Source: Spirochaetota bacterium | GTDB lineage: Bacteria; Spirochaetota; UBA4802; UBA5550 | DNA length: 64,000 bases | Direction: 5' to 3' | Assembly: GCA_016933025.1 (NCBI GenBank) | Contig: JAFGBT010000023.1 | Location: 85,151 to 149,150 of the forward strand | In this document: positions 8,115-16,252 of the stretch, one piece after another | Numbering within the stretch: position 1 is the first letter of the stretch | Layout: each line of letters begins with the position of its first letter | The notes under the pieces: model-generated | Databases searched by the model: none | What the model saw: the letters and a program-made list of their open reading frames with translations, nothing else | Told to the model about the DNA's origin: nothing | Position numbers and translations under genes: made by a program

Positions 8115-8202
8115 ACGGATAAAAATCTATACCGGCCGGGGCGATCTGTCAAGCAAAGAAAGAAGGGACGTATCCAGGTTTCCGGAGTAATACAAAAAAT
8201 CA

Positions 8203-8216
8203 TTGACGCAGGTCAA
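8203..8216. promoter_or_regulatory. HcpR-type operator TTGACGCAGGTCAA at the regulator's own start
   Basis: The inverted repeat TTGAC-GCAG-GTCAA lies 11 nt before the ATG at 8227, overlapping the likely transcription start or leader. The half-sites match the box at 3321. The placement suggests autoregulation, and it could also affect the divergent ZIP gene starting at 8114. Confidence 0.6.
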
Positions 8217-8226
8217 GAAAAGAAAA

Positions 8227-8895
8227 ATGAATAAGCCGATGGACATCGAAAAACTCCTGAAAAACTCGGAGCTCTTCAGCGGATTGAGCGACGCCTCGGC
8301 GAAGCAGATCGCCGTCATGGGCACCCTGACAAGAACCCCCCAGAACAAAATGATCTTCCTGGAGGGCGAAAAGGGTTCGACGTTCTACGTGCTCGCGGAG
8401 GGGAGCGTGCGCCTCTTCAAGAGCGCGCCCGACGGCAGGGAGATCACCGTAAAGCTGGCTGCGCCGGGAGAGATCTTCGCAGAGGTGATCCTGTTCGAAA
8501 AGGACCGCTACCCGGTGAGCGCCACCGCGGTGACGGATTCCGCGCTCTTCGCCATGACTCGTAACTCGTTCACGAAGCTGCTGGACGAGCCCGCCTTCCG
8601 GGGCGAGTTCATATCGGTGCTGATGAAAAAACAGCGCTACCTGGCCGGGAGGATACTGTATCTCACCGCCTATGACGTAGAGGAGCGCTTCTTTCGCTTC
8701 CTGGACGAGCATTACGGGAAAAAGCAGGCCTACGACATTCCCCTCTCGAAAAAGGACCTCGCCTCCGCCATCGGCACCATCCCCGAAACGTTGTCACGCC
8801 TGATACAGCGGCTGACCCGGCGGGGTATCATCCGGTGGGAGGGAAGCAAACTGGAGCTGTCCAATGGATTCTGGAAAACCCAGGAGTACGACTGA
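8227..8895 (+). CDS. hcpR: Crp/Fnr-family regulator, HcpR-like
   Basis: A 222-residue protein starting MNKPMDIEKLLKNSELFSGL. The N-terminal sensor domain (FLEGEKGSTFYVLAEGSV, PGEIFAEV) lacks the Fnr cysteines. The C-terminal helix-turn-helix reads LSKKDLASAIGTIPETLSRL, where IPETLSR is the recognition-helix signature of HcpR/NarR-like regulators. HcpR proteins of anaerobes respond to nitric oxide through a bound heme and control hcp and its ferredoxin partner. Two TTGACnnnnGTCAA boxes in the window match its expected target. A TTG at 8203 would extend the frame but lies in the operator. The TGA stop is the first three bases of the palindrome at 8893. Confidence 0.8.
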   Translation: MNKPMDIEKLLKNSELFSGLSDASAKQIAVMGTLTRTPQNKMIFLEGEKGSTFYVLAEGSVRLFKSAPDGREITVKLAAPGEIFAEVILFEKDRYPVSATAVTDSALFAMTRNSFTKLLDEPAFRGEFISVLMKKQRYLAGRILYLTAYDVEERFFRFLDEHYGKKQAYDIPLSKKDLASAIGTIPETLSRLIQRLTRRGIIRWEGSKLELSNGFWKTQEYD

Positions 8896-8942
8896 TCACA
8901 GTATGCGGCGCTGAAATATTTCAGCGCCGCATACTGTGATCA
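8893..8942. terminator. 50-nt perfect palindrome, bidirectional terminator candidate
   Basis: The two 25-nt halves are exactly complementary with no spacer (from TGATCACAGTATGCGG to its mirror). It separates convergent genes and contains both stops: the hcpR TGA at 8893-8895 and the helicase TGA at 8921-8923. No T-tract follows on either side. Confidence 0.75.
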
Positions 8943-10261
8943 CCCATCCCCAGTTCCCGTCCGAAGCGGGCCGGCTCCCCCCGCTCATCGAGATGAACGA
9001 TGATATGGAGTTCGTCCCTTGCCCTGGTGCATGCCACGTACAGGAGCCGGCGCTCCTCCTCGATATCATTGTCAGGGTCGGGCACGACAGAGTCGCACAC
9101 GCCCGCGACGACCACCGCGTCAAACTCCAGCCCCTTGGAGCCGTGCATGGTCATGAACGAGACATCCCGGCCGTCGCGGGCAAGCCTCTGGGCGAGATAG
9201 CGGCCCTGCCAGTTGTTGCGGAACAGCACGGCCGCCCGCACCTCCCGGCCGAGTTCGCAGAGAATCCCGTCGATCACCTCGATCTCCTCCTCGAACGACG
9301 AGACCCGGTGCAGGCGCACCACGCCCCCCTTCCCGCGCCGCGCGGTGAGGCGCTTGCTCGTACGAAAACGGTTTTTCCTGATGAACCTTCCGGCAAGCGA
9401 AACGATCTCCCGACGCGACCGGTAGTTGACCGTGAGCCGCCGGACCACGGCCCCGGGGAAGTGCCGTCTCATCCTGACGATGTAGTCGACCCTGGCGCGG
9501 CGGAACCCGTATATGGATTGCCAGTCGTCGCCGACTGCGAAGAGGTTCCCGCCGCCGTCGGGAAGAAGGAGCTTCAGCAGCCTGATGTTGTCGTCTGCGA
9601 CATCCTGAAACTCGTCGACGAAAATATACCGGTGGCGGGAGAGTGTTTGCCGGCGCACCTCCCGGTCAGCAGCGAGAAGACTGATGGCATAATCCATCAT
9701 GTCGTCGTAGTCGATCAGGCGCCTCTCTCGCTTCAATTCACAAAAGCGCGCCGAAAGGGACTCCAGCTCCGCCATCAGCCCCGAATCGCGAAGCTTCGCC
9801 TTTTTCCAGGGATCAAGGGAATCCATGCTGGACATCAGCTCATACACCACGCCGGCGGGCAGGCCGAGGAAGCGGCCGAGGTCGCTGCGAATAATATCAT
9901 GCACGATTTTTTTCCGCTCAGCATCGTCAATGACCGAGGGAAATCCGGCAAAGCCTGCGTGCCGCGCGAACGCCCCTGCGTTGCGACGCAGCAGGTCGAG
10001 ACAGAAGGAATGGAACGTTGCGGCCGTGATGCCGCCGCACGACGCGATGCCGGCCCCTACCCGTTCGCGAAGCTCCCCGGCCGCCTTCCGGCTGAAGGTG
10101 AGAAGGAGGAGATGCGCCGGGTCCATGGGCAGATCCCGGATCACGCTCCTCGCCTTTTCCACCAGTGTTTTCGTCTTGCCGGTCCCCGCGCCCGCGATCA
10201 CCAGGCTCACGCCGGTGTCGGCCCGGGACGCACGGTACTGTTCTTTGTTCAGCTCGCTCAT
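8921..10261 (-). CDS. compact UvrD/Rep-type DNA helicase
   Basis: A 446-residue superfamily-1 helicase. Motif I is AGAGTGKTKT (residue ~23-32), Ia LLTFSRKAAGELRERV, Ib AATFHSFCLDLLRR, II VDEFQDV, III VGDDWQSIYGFR, IV NYRSRREI, V MTMHGSKGLEFDAVVV and VI YVACTRARDELHI. All are intact. UvrD and Rep are about 650-720 residues, so the 1B/2B subdomains are reduced here. The start at 10261 (MSELNKEQY) is chosen by alignment; the frame is open to 10312 and no clear ribosome-binding site is seen. Its C-terminal codons (GDHSMRR) lie within the palindrome shared with hcpR. Confidence 0.88.
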   Translation of the reverse strand: MSELNKEQYRASRADTGVSLVIAGAGTGKTKTLVEKARSVIRDLPMDPAHLLLLTFSRKAAGELRERVGAGIASCGGITAATFHSFCLDLLRRNAGAFARHAGFAGFPSVIDDAERKKIVHDIIRSDLGRFLGLPAGVVYELMSSMDSLDPWKKAKLRDSGLMAELESLSARFCELKRERRLIDYDDMMDYAISLLAADREVRRQTLSRHRYIFVDEFQDVADDNIRLLKLLLPDGGGNLFAVGDDWQSIYGFRRARVDYIVRMRRHFPGAVVRRLTVNYRSRREIVSLAGRFIRKNRFRTSKRLTARRGKGGVVRLHRVSSFEEEIEVIDGILCELGREVRAAVLFRNNWQGRYLAQRLARDGRDVSFMTMHGSKGLEFDAVVVAGVCDSVVPDPDNDIEEERRLLYVACTRARDELHIIVHLDERGEPARFGRELGMGDHSMRR

Positions 10262-10322
10262 CAGACAGTGTAACGAACGAAAAAGGGTTTTGATGAAAAA
10301 AATTCGGCACATTTAATCGCCC

Positions 10323-10417
10323 GTCACCCTGAGCGGAGTCGAAGGGCGCCCTGAGCCCCTCGGCTGCACTCGGGACAGGCTTCGTCGAAGGGTTCCTCGA
10401 CTACGCTCGGCATGACA
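10323..10417. repeat. dispersed interrupted palindrome, copy 2 (GTCAcCCTGAGCGgAGTCGA type)
   Basis: Left end GTCACCCTGAGCGGAGTCGA; the right end in reverse complement is GTCATGCCGAGCGTAGTCGA. The centre carries CGGGACAGGCTTCGTCGAAGG. It lies in the 294-nt gap between the helicase start and the DUF2339 gene. Related to copies at 31294 and 41029. Confidence 0.7.
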
Positions 10418-10555
10418 TAGGGCCTGTCATGGTTCGATTTTGCTCACCACGACAGGCCTAACGCCAGATAAAATAGCTTGAAAAAAAACCTTCGCGCTGC
10501 TACCATTACGGCGCCATCCTTCACCGCATATGATACCGAAAAGCGAGGTGCCGCC

Positions 10556-11599
10556 ATGACAAACGGGAGAGAAATCGGTGAATTACGGGAGCGAATCGAT
10601 CTTCTCCAGAAAGAGCTCGACGCCATTAGGAAAAAGCTGGATGAGGAGGGCACGCCAGCCGAGACGGCCCCCGCCCCGGCGCCGCGGGCGCCGGCCCCCC
10701 GGAAGCCGTCCCGCGCTATCCAGTACCTCCGGACCTCGGTGTTCCCGGAATTTGAAGGACTGGTGGGAGGCAATATCCTGGGCAAACTGGGACTCCTCAC
10801 GCTCGTCCTCGCCACCGCGTGGTTCATCAAGTATGCCTTTGACAAACAGTGGATCAACGAATCGGGGCGGATCTACACGGGACTCGTGTTCGGCTTCGCG
10901 ATGATCTCGTACGGGCTGTTCCTGGCCCGCGGGCGCCTCCGCATCATCTCCCACTCGATCATCGGCGCGGGATGCGCCGTCGTGTATGTCGCGATTTTTG
11001 GCGCCTATTATTTCTACGATCTCGTCGGACGCGAGGAGACCTTTACCGCCCTCTTCATCCTGAGCGCGTGCATCGCCCTGATTGCGTCCCGGGCAGACAG
11101 CCAGATCCTCTACATATTCAGTCTCCTCGGCGCCTTTATGGCGCCGATCCTGATGTCGAGCGGCGAAAATTCATACCGGTTCCTCCTCTCCTACCTCGCC
11201 CTGGTCAATGCGGGATTTCTGGCGATCAGCCTCTGGCGGCACTGGCGGCTCTCGCCCTGGCTGGTCCTCGCTGCCGACGTTCTGGTCTACTCGCTCTGGG
11301 CCGCCGACAACCTTTCGATGAGCAGTTTCTCCGTGCCGTTCCTGTTTCTCATCTTCATCTTCGTCCTGTTCATGGCGCGCCAGCTCGCCGTCGTGCCGTA
11401 CCGCTACCGGTCGCTCGTAACGACAGACATCATCCTCATCCCGTTCGTCATCGCATCATTCACCGTGCTGGGGACATGGGCGATGAACGAGTTTCACCGG
11501 AACCTCAGGCCGCATTTTATCCTTTCGCTCGCGGGCATGCTCGCCGCGGCCTATTTCATATTCAACCGCCTCGCCGGAGGGATACGCAATGAAGAATAA
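10556..11599 (+). CDS. DUF2339 membrane protein, N-terminal part
   Basis: A 347-residue protein. It begins with a short coiled coil (GELRERIDLLQKELDAIRKK), then a Pro/Ala-rich linker (~40-60), then about ten membrane helices. GGNILGKLGLLTLVLATAWFIKYAFD is the standard start of DUF2339 proteins, which usually run 800-1000 residues with more than 20 helices. Here the protein stops early and the following gene carries the C-terminal part, overlapping by 11 nt. The ATG at 10556 has GAGG upstream; the frame opens at 10478. Function of the family is unknown; an envelope role is assumed because it pairs with DUF3999. Confidence 0.8.
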   Translation: MTNGREIGELRERIDLLQKELDAIRKKLDEEGTPAETAPAPAPRAPAPRKPSRAIQYLRTSVFPEFEGLVGGNILGKLGLLTLVLATAWFIKYAFDKQWINESGRIYTGLVFGFAMISYGLFLARGRLRIISHSIIGAGCAVVYVAIFGAYYFYDLVGREETFTALFILSACIALIASRADSQILYIFSLLGAFMAPILMSSGENSYRFLLSYLALVNAGFLAISLWRHWRLSPWLVLAADVLVYSLWAADNLSMSSFSVPFLFLIFIFVLFMARQLAVVPYRYRSLVTTDIILIPFVIASFTVLGTWAMNEFHRNLRPHFILSLAGMLAAAYFIFNRLAGGIRNEE

Positions 11600-13538
11600 A
11601 AAACTCCTCGTCAGATCGATACTGCTGATCTTTTTTACCGCGGCGCTGTTCGCCGCGGTAACGGATTTCGCCGAGGGCCGGTACATCACCGCCTCCTGGA
11701 TCGCCTTTGCCGGCACGCTCTCGCTGATCGGAATCCGCTGGCGCTCATCCGAATACGTCTTCGCCTCCTTCTTCTTCTGGGCCCAGGCCCTTGTGCGGCT
11801 CTGCTTCCTGGAAGAGGCGCCTGACGGGTTCATCCTGCTGGCAAACGCCCGCTTCGCACTTTTCATCATGGCGGCCTGCTTCCTGACGGCCGCCGCCTGG
11901 CTTGACAGCCGGGAGACGATGGGCCGGTACATGGCGGCGTTCCCCATTGCAGCGCTCGCGGTGATCATCATCGGAAGCCTGAAGGAAAACCACAATTTTG
12001 TATCGGACCCGCACTATCGCAACCTCGGCTACTCCTATGTCCTCACGTTCTACGCGGCAGCCTGTTTCGCCTACGGGCTCGTCAGAAAGAACGGGATGAT
12101 GCGCATCAGCGGGATCGTCCTTTCGGGCGCAGTCGTGCTCAAGCTCTACCTGCACGACATATGGACCATGAACAGGCTGGTGAAGATCATCGCCGGGTTC
12201 TCGCTCGGCGCCGCGCTGGTCGTCCTGAGCATCCTGTACCAGAAGTACCACGACCGCATCTTCCCCAAAAAAACCGGGTCCGTACTGCAAATGGCGCTCG
12301 CCGCCCTCGCGGCGCTGCTGCTTATCCACGCGGGGCCGGGCGCGGCGGACGCGGCCGCGGGGCCGTTCAAGGCGTCGAACTGGCGCTACTACAAGGTCCT
12401 GACGGGTGCGGGCGATACCGCGACAGTGTACGGGAGGCTCATCCTTGACGACGAGATGATACTCAACGGCAGAGCCGCCGATTACCGCGTCGTGTTCAAG
12501 GGCCGCACCGTACCCCATCTGACCCGCATAGCGGTCGACGACCCAAAGCTTTCAGGCTGGACCGTCCCCGCGGTCATCTTCACCTCGACCGACCGGAACG
12601 GGACCACCTTCGTGCTGAAGCTCCCCGAACCGCCAGCCGGCACCGAGTACACGGGGCTGGAGGCGGGCTCCTCATCCAGGTTCGAGGCCTCGGCGACCGT
12701 TGAGACCGGACTGAAAGCGGGCGAATGGAAACCGACCGGCAATTATCCGCTCTTCAGTTACCAGGGGAGCGAGGGCAACAGGATCAGGTTCAGCCCCGGC
12801 AGACACCGGTTTATCCGGATACGTATAAACGCCCGCCAGAGCCTCTCGTTCCCGAAAGCGCTCTACAACTCGGTGCGCACGCGGTCTTACTACACGATCA
12901 GCATTCCTCCGGCGTCCGTCAAAAAGGACACTGACAGCGACCGGCAGGCGACGGTCTACTATTTCGAGAACTCGGGGAAGAAAAAAATCAACCGGCTGAC
13001 GCTCACCTTCAAAGAGAGCAGATACAACAGGATGATGGAGATACTGGCTATTAACCCGCCTGAAAAGAGCTACGAATTGGTTCAGACGGCACAGCTCGCC
13101 CGGAACACCGGCGACCCGGAGACACAGGTCATCGATCTCTACAGCCCGTCCACAGGGCAGATGAAGCTTGTACTCATCGACGGCGACGACAGCCCCCTCA
13201 CCCTGACCTCCCTGACGGCCTACGTTCCCCGTGAAGAGCTGATATTCGAGATCCCTCCGGACGCAGGCAAAAAGGAGGCGGCCTCGCTCCGTCTCTATTA
13301 CGGCAATCCCTACTGTCTTCCGCCCGAGTATGATATCGAATCCACTATCGATATGAATCTGGGATTGGCCACGCTCACGGCCGGGAAGCAGATCACAAAC
13401 GAGGAATTCGCCTATTCAGTCATGGAGCCGCCCGTCTCCACCTGGGTGATACGGATCGTCTTTCTCCTGGGAATCGCGGGTCTCGCGTATCCCGCCTGGA
13501 AAATCCTTAAACATTTCAGCGACCAGCGAACGACATGA
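11589..13538 (+). CDS. DUF2339 C-terminal helices fused to DUF3999-like domain
   Basis: A 649-residue protein. Residues 1-215 are membrane helices ending KLYLHDIWTMNRLVKIIAGF, the closing block of DUF2339 proteins. After a further helix (residues ~235-255) comes a large Ser/Thr-rich extracytoplasmic region resembling DUF3999 (residues ~260-615), then a final helix (WVIRIVFLLGIAGLAYPAW) and a short basic tail. In other bacteria DUF2339 and DUF3999 are separate neighbouring genes; here the boundary lies inside DUF2339. It starts within the previous gene's last codons (ATG 11589, stop at 11599), so translational coupling is likely. Function unknown. Confidence 0.75.
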   Translation: MKNKKLLVRSILLIFFTAALFAAVTDFAEGRYITASWIAFAGTLSLIGIRWRSSEYVFASFFFWAQALVRLCFLEEAPDGFILLANARFALFIMAACFLTAAAWLDSRETMGRYMAAFPIAALAVIIIGSLKENHNFVSDPHYRNLGYSYVLTFYAAACFAYGLVRKNGMMRISGIVLSGAVVLKLYLHDIWTMNRLVKIIAGFSLGAALVVLSILYQKYHDRIFPKKTGSVLQMALAALAALLLIHAGPGAADAAAGPFKASNWRYYKVLTGAGDTATVYGRLILDDEMILNGRAADYRVVFKGRTVPHLTRIAVDDPKLSGWTVPAVIFTSTDRNGTTFVLKLPEPPAGTEYTGLEAGSSSRFEASATVETGLKAGEWKPTGNYPLFSYQGSEGNRIRFSPGRHRFIRIRINARQSLSFPKALYNSVRTRSYYTISIPPASVKKDTDSDRQATVYYFENSGKKKINRLTLTFKESRYNRMMEILAINPPEKSYELVQTAQLARNTGDPETQVIDLYSPSTGQMKLVLIDGDDSPLTLTSLTAYVPREELIFEIPPDAGKKEAASLRLYYGNPYCLPPEYDIESTIDMNLGLATLTAGKQITNEEFAYSVMEPPVSTWVIRIVFLLGIAGLAYPAWKILKHFSDQRTT

Positions 13539-13616
13539 GGAGGCGGCGTCGATATTATGTTTGACTTTTTGCCGGAGACCGATAGGTTCATATTAAAAAA
13601 AGGACCGAGTAAGGCG

Positions 13617-14252
13617 ATGCAGAGGTTTGTTCTGATAGCAGCGTGCGCTTCAATCATTCTCGTTTCATGCGCGAAAAAATCCGAGATCAACCGCCAGCTG
13701 GTCGCGGCCGTGACGCGGGGCGACATCACGAGGGTCATGGAACTGCTCTCCAGCGGCGCGGACCCCGATGCCCGCGAGGAGAACAATCCCGCCCGCCCCG
13801 CGCTCATTATAGCGGCGGAAGAGGACAACCCTGAAATTGCGGCCGCGCTGTTGAATAAAAATGCGGACGTGAACGCAAAAAGCGCCGACGGCTCATCCGC
13901 TCTCATGGGCGCGGCGGCCGAGGGCAATCTCGCGACCCTCCGGCTCCTCCTTTCCCGCGGCGCGGAGGTCAACGCCATGGACAACACGGGCCAGACCGCG
14001 CTCATCCGGGCGGCCGTTGACGGCCAGCGAGAGGCTGCAGAGGCCCTGGTCGACTCAGGAGCCGACATTAACATCGCCGACCGGAGCGGCCAGACCGCGC
14101 TCATGAAGGCCATGATCAACGGCCATGAGGAAACAGCCGACCTGCTGCTTCGTAAAGGCGCGAAGCTGACCGCGGAGGAGAGAATAATCGTCGACGAGGC
14201 CGCGCGCTCCGGCGACGAGGGGGAAGAGGTTATAGACTCGGAAACAAAATGA
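13617..14252 (+). CDS. ankyrin-repeat lipoprotein
   Basis: A 211-residue protein with a lipoprotein signal (MQRFVLIAACASIILVSC; lipidated Cys at residue 18) followed by about five ankyrin repeats. Examples: GDITRVMELLSSGADPDARE, NAKSADGSSALMGAAAEGNL, NAMDNTGQTALIRAAVDGQR and NIADRSGQTALMKAMINGHE. It ends in an acidic tail. The earlier ATG at 13557 would place a charged stretch before the signal and is rejected. Such proteins mediate protein contacts in the periplasm; the partner is unknown. It follows the DUF3999 gene by 78 nt on the same strand. Confidence 0.85.
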   Translation: MQRFVLIAACASIILVSCAKKSEINRQLVAAVTRGDITRVMELLSSGADPDAREENNPARPALIIAAEEDNPEIAAALLNKNADVNAKSADGSSALMGAAAEGNLATLRLLLSRGAEVNAMDNTGQTALIRAAVDGQREAAEALVDSGADINIADRSGQTALMKAMINGHEETADLLLRKGAKLTAEERIIVDEAARSGDEGEEVIDSETK

Positions 14253-14339
14253 GCTGTCGCTCATTATCTCACGGGGCGGGTGCCGTCAGGCGAACCTCCT
14301 GTTCGGCCGAGCGGAGCCCCTCCACAAGGGGGGAGAGAC

Positions 14340-14879
14340 ATGCGAAACAGAATCCATCATGGCAGAGAGGATCTTACCGGAGAACATCTCGTGGGTGATG
14401 CAGGCCAGATTATCCTTGCCATTATCTTTCTATCTGCATGGATAGCCGATACATTTTTCCTGAAGGCCACAACTTTTTTAAATGCCTATATATCGATCTT
14501 CATTCGCATTCCGATTGGGATTATAATAATGATCGTTGGATGCTATTTGTCAATAACAGGGTTGTCGATTATCTTTGGCGAAGTACGGGTAAAGCCTGAA
14601 GTTATACGTAAAAGCGTATTCGGCATTGTCCGCCATCCAATATATTTAGCCGAGATATTGTGCTATCTCGGCATGCTTATGTTCTCCATATCACTGATAG
14701 CCGCGTTTATATGCATTCTGACGATAATTTTTCTTCATTGTATCTCACGGTATGAGGAAAAGCTTTTATTGGCCCGCTTTAAAGATGATTATAAAAAATA
14801 TATTGATGATGTGCCAATGTGGATACCGCGTTTTTCAAAATTATTCGGCAATTCACCCCTCACCCGGGGGCGGAGATAA
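14340..14879 (+). CDS. isoprenylcysteine/phospholipid methyltransferase-like membrane protein
   Basis: A 179-residue protein starting MRNRIHHGREDL after GGGGGGAGA. About four to five membrane helices are followed by FGIVRHPIYLAEILCYLGM and RYEEKLLLARFKDDYKKYI, the SAM-binding signature of the ICMT/PEMT family (RHPxY and E...F...Y). These integral enzymes methylate isoprenylcysteine or lipid substrates; bacterial members are mostly uncharacterised. The reading frame is clearly more A+T-rich than its neighbours, and its last residues (SPLTRGRR) are encoded by a C/G-rich repeat-like sequence. Recent acquisition is plausible. Confidence 0.78.
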   Translation: MRNRIHHGREDLTGEHLVGDAGQIILAIIFLSAWIADTFFLKATTFLNAYISIFIRIPIGIIIMIVGCYLSITGLSIIFGEVRVKPEVIRKSVFGIVRHPIYLAEILCYLGMLMFSISLIAAFICILTIIFLHCISRYEEKLLLARFKDDYKKYIDDVPMWIPRFSKLFGNSPLTRGRR

Positions 14880-15049
14880 ATTTCAAGCCCCCTGTAGATA
14901 CTTTTTTTTGCTGGCTATTCTCTCCCGAGCTGATAGTATTATTGACCATATGCCATACCCGAAGACTGGCCCTTAAAAAAGCCTCGACATGACTTCGCGC
15001 ATGCAGTATCATAGCGGCGGTGATGTCGAATCCGTACGGGAGGCGCTGT

Positions 15050-16252
15050 ATGGACCTGTTCCACGATTTCGATCCAGCAAAGTGCCGCGAATGCGGCGAG
15101 TGTTTTCACCAGTGCCCGGTCATGACCCTCCCCCTCGAGCGGGCAAAAGAGGAACGCAGAAGGCTCAACCGGGGCGAAGGGTCGGAGTACGTTTTAAGGC
15201 ACTGCACCAGCTGTTTTGCCTGCAACTTCACCTGTCCCGAGAACTGCAACCCGGCCCAGCAGATACTGGACATCTGGCACGCCGAATACCTCGAGCGCGG
15301 CATGCCTCTGCGCGCCCGCTATTATGATCCCAACACCACGCCGAACTTCAGAACATACGTGGTGGAGCGAATGCCCGACGACGAAAGGGCAATGGTCGAA
15401 AAATGGAAAGACCGGTCTCCCGCCCGGGAGATATTCTATCCCGGGTGCAACTTCACAACCGTGCCCTATCTCGCGAAGACCGGTCTCCTTGAAGGCGTCG
15501 AGATCCGGGGGTCGCTCGACATGTGCTGCGGCGAAACCTACTACCGCATGGGGCTGTACGACGAGGTGCGCACCGTGGCGCGACGGCTCGAGGCTTATTT
15601 CAACGGCATGGGCGTGAAACGGATGATCATTCCCTGTACCGCCGGGCGTAACATGTTCACCAACGTGCTTCCCAGGTTCGGCGTTACGTTCAACTTCGAG
15701 ATCGAGCACATGCTGCCATGGCTCTGGAGGCGGATCGAGTCGGGCGAGATCCAGATACGCAGGAAGCTGAACATGACCGTCACAATCCAGGAGTCCTGTT
15801 ACGGCAAGATGTTCGGCGAAGGCTATATGGATCTGCCCCGGAAAATCCTGCAGCGGATAGGGGTCACCGTCCGCGAGGAGGAGCTGGCGAGGGAGCGGAC
15901 GCTCTGCTGCGGGATCGCGGGAGGATTCAGCATACGGTCCGGGTACCATCCCTGGGACATCACCCGTGCGACCTTCCGCACGCTCAACATGGCGAAACGA
16001 AGCGGCGCTGACGCGATTGCCGTCTACTGCGCCGGCTGCCTGCAGATGCTGACGGTAGGCCAGATAGCGCACCCCTTCAACAACATGCCGGTCTACCACG
16101 TGCTGGAGCTGCTGCAGATGGCGATTGGCGAGGAGCCGGCCCGCCTGAACAGGAAGCGGGGCCGCACCATGTTCGCGGGCGTGATGCGCCACCAGCTGCC
16201 GGTGGTTCTTTCCGGGAAGCGGTTCCGCATCAGCGTCAGGGAAAACGTCTGA
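15050..16252 (+). CDS. heterodisulfide-reductase-like FeS/CCG protein A
   Basis: A 400-residue soluble protein. Two [4Fe-4S] motifs at the N-terminus (CRECGECFHQCP and CTSCFACNFTCPENC) precede two cysteine-rich CCG domains. CCG1 has YPGCNF, DMCCGETYY and a degenerate PCTAGRNMF in place of CxxC. CCG2 is complete: QESCYGKM, TLCCGIAGG, VYCAGCLQ. This is the HdrC-HdrB/GlpC/LutA architecture, in which the CCG domain binds a non-cubane cluster for thiol/disulfide or quinone chemistry. The start at 15050 has GGGAGG 8 nt upstream; an in-frame GTG at 15020 does not. First of three tandem paralogues; its stop overlaps the next ATG by one base. Confidence 0.85.
   Translation: MDLFHDFDPAKCRECGECFHQCPVMTLPLERAKEERRRLNRGEGSEYVLRHCTSCFACNFTCPENCNPAQQILDIWHAEYLERGMPLRARYYDPNTTPNFRTYVVERMPDDERAMVEKWKDRSPAREIFYPGCNFTTVPYLAKTGLLEGVEIRGSLDMCCGETYYRMGLYDEVRTVARRLEAYFNGMGVKRMIIPCTAGRNMFTNVLPRFGVTFNFEIEHMLPWLWRRIESGEIQIRRKLNMTVTIQESCYGKMFGEGYMDLPRKILQRIGVTVREEELARERTLCCGIAGGFSIRSGYHPWDITRATFRTLNMAKRSGADAIAVYCAGCLQMLTVGQIAHPFNNMPVYHVLELLQMAIGEEPARLNRKRGRTMFAGVMRHQLPVVLSGKRFRISVRENV

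Noticed and set aside
8936..10273. Plus-strand 445-residue frame
   Set aside because: Antisense to the helicase whose seven motifs are intact; no coding signature.
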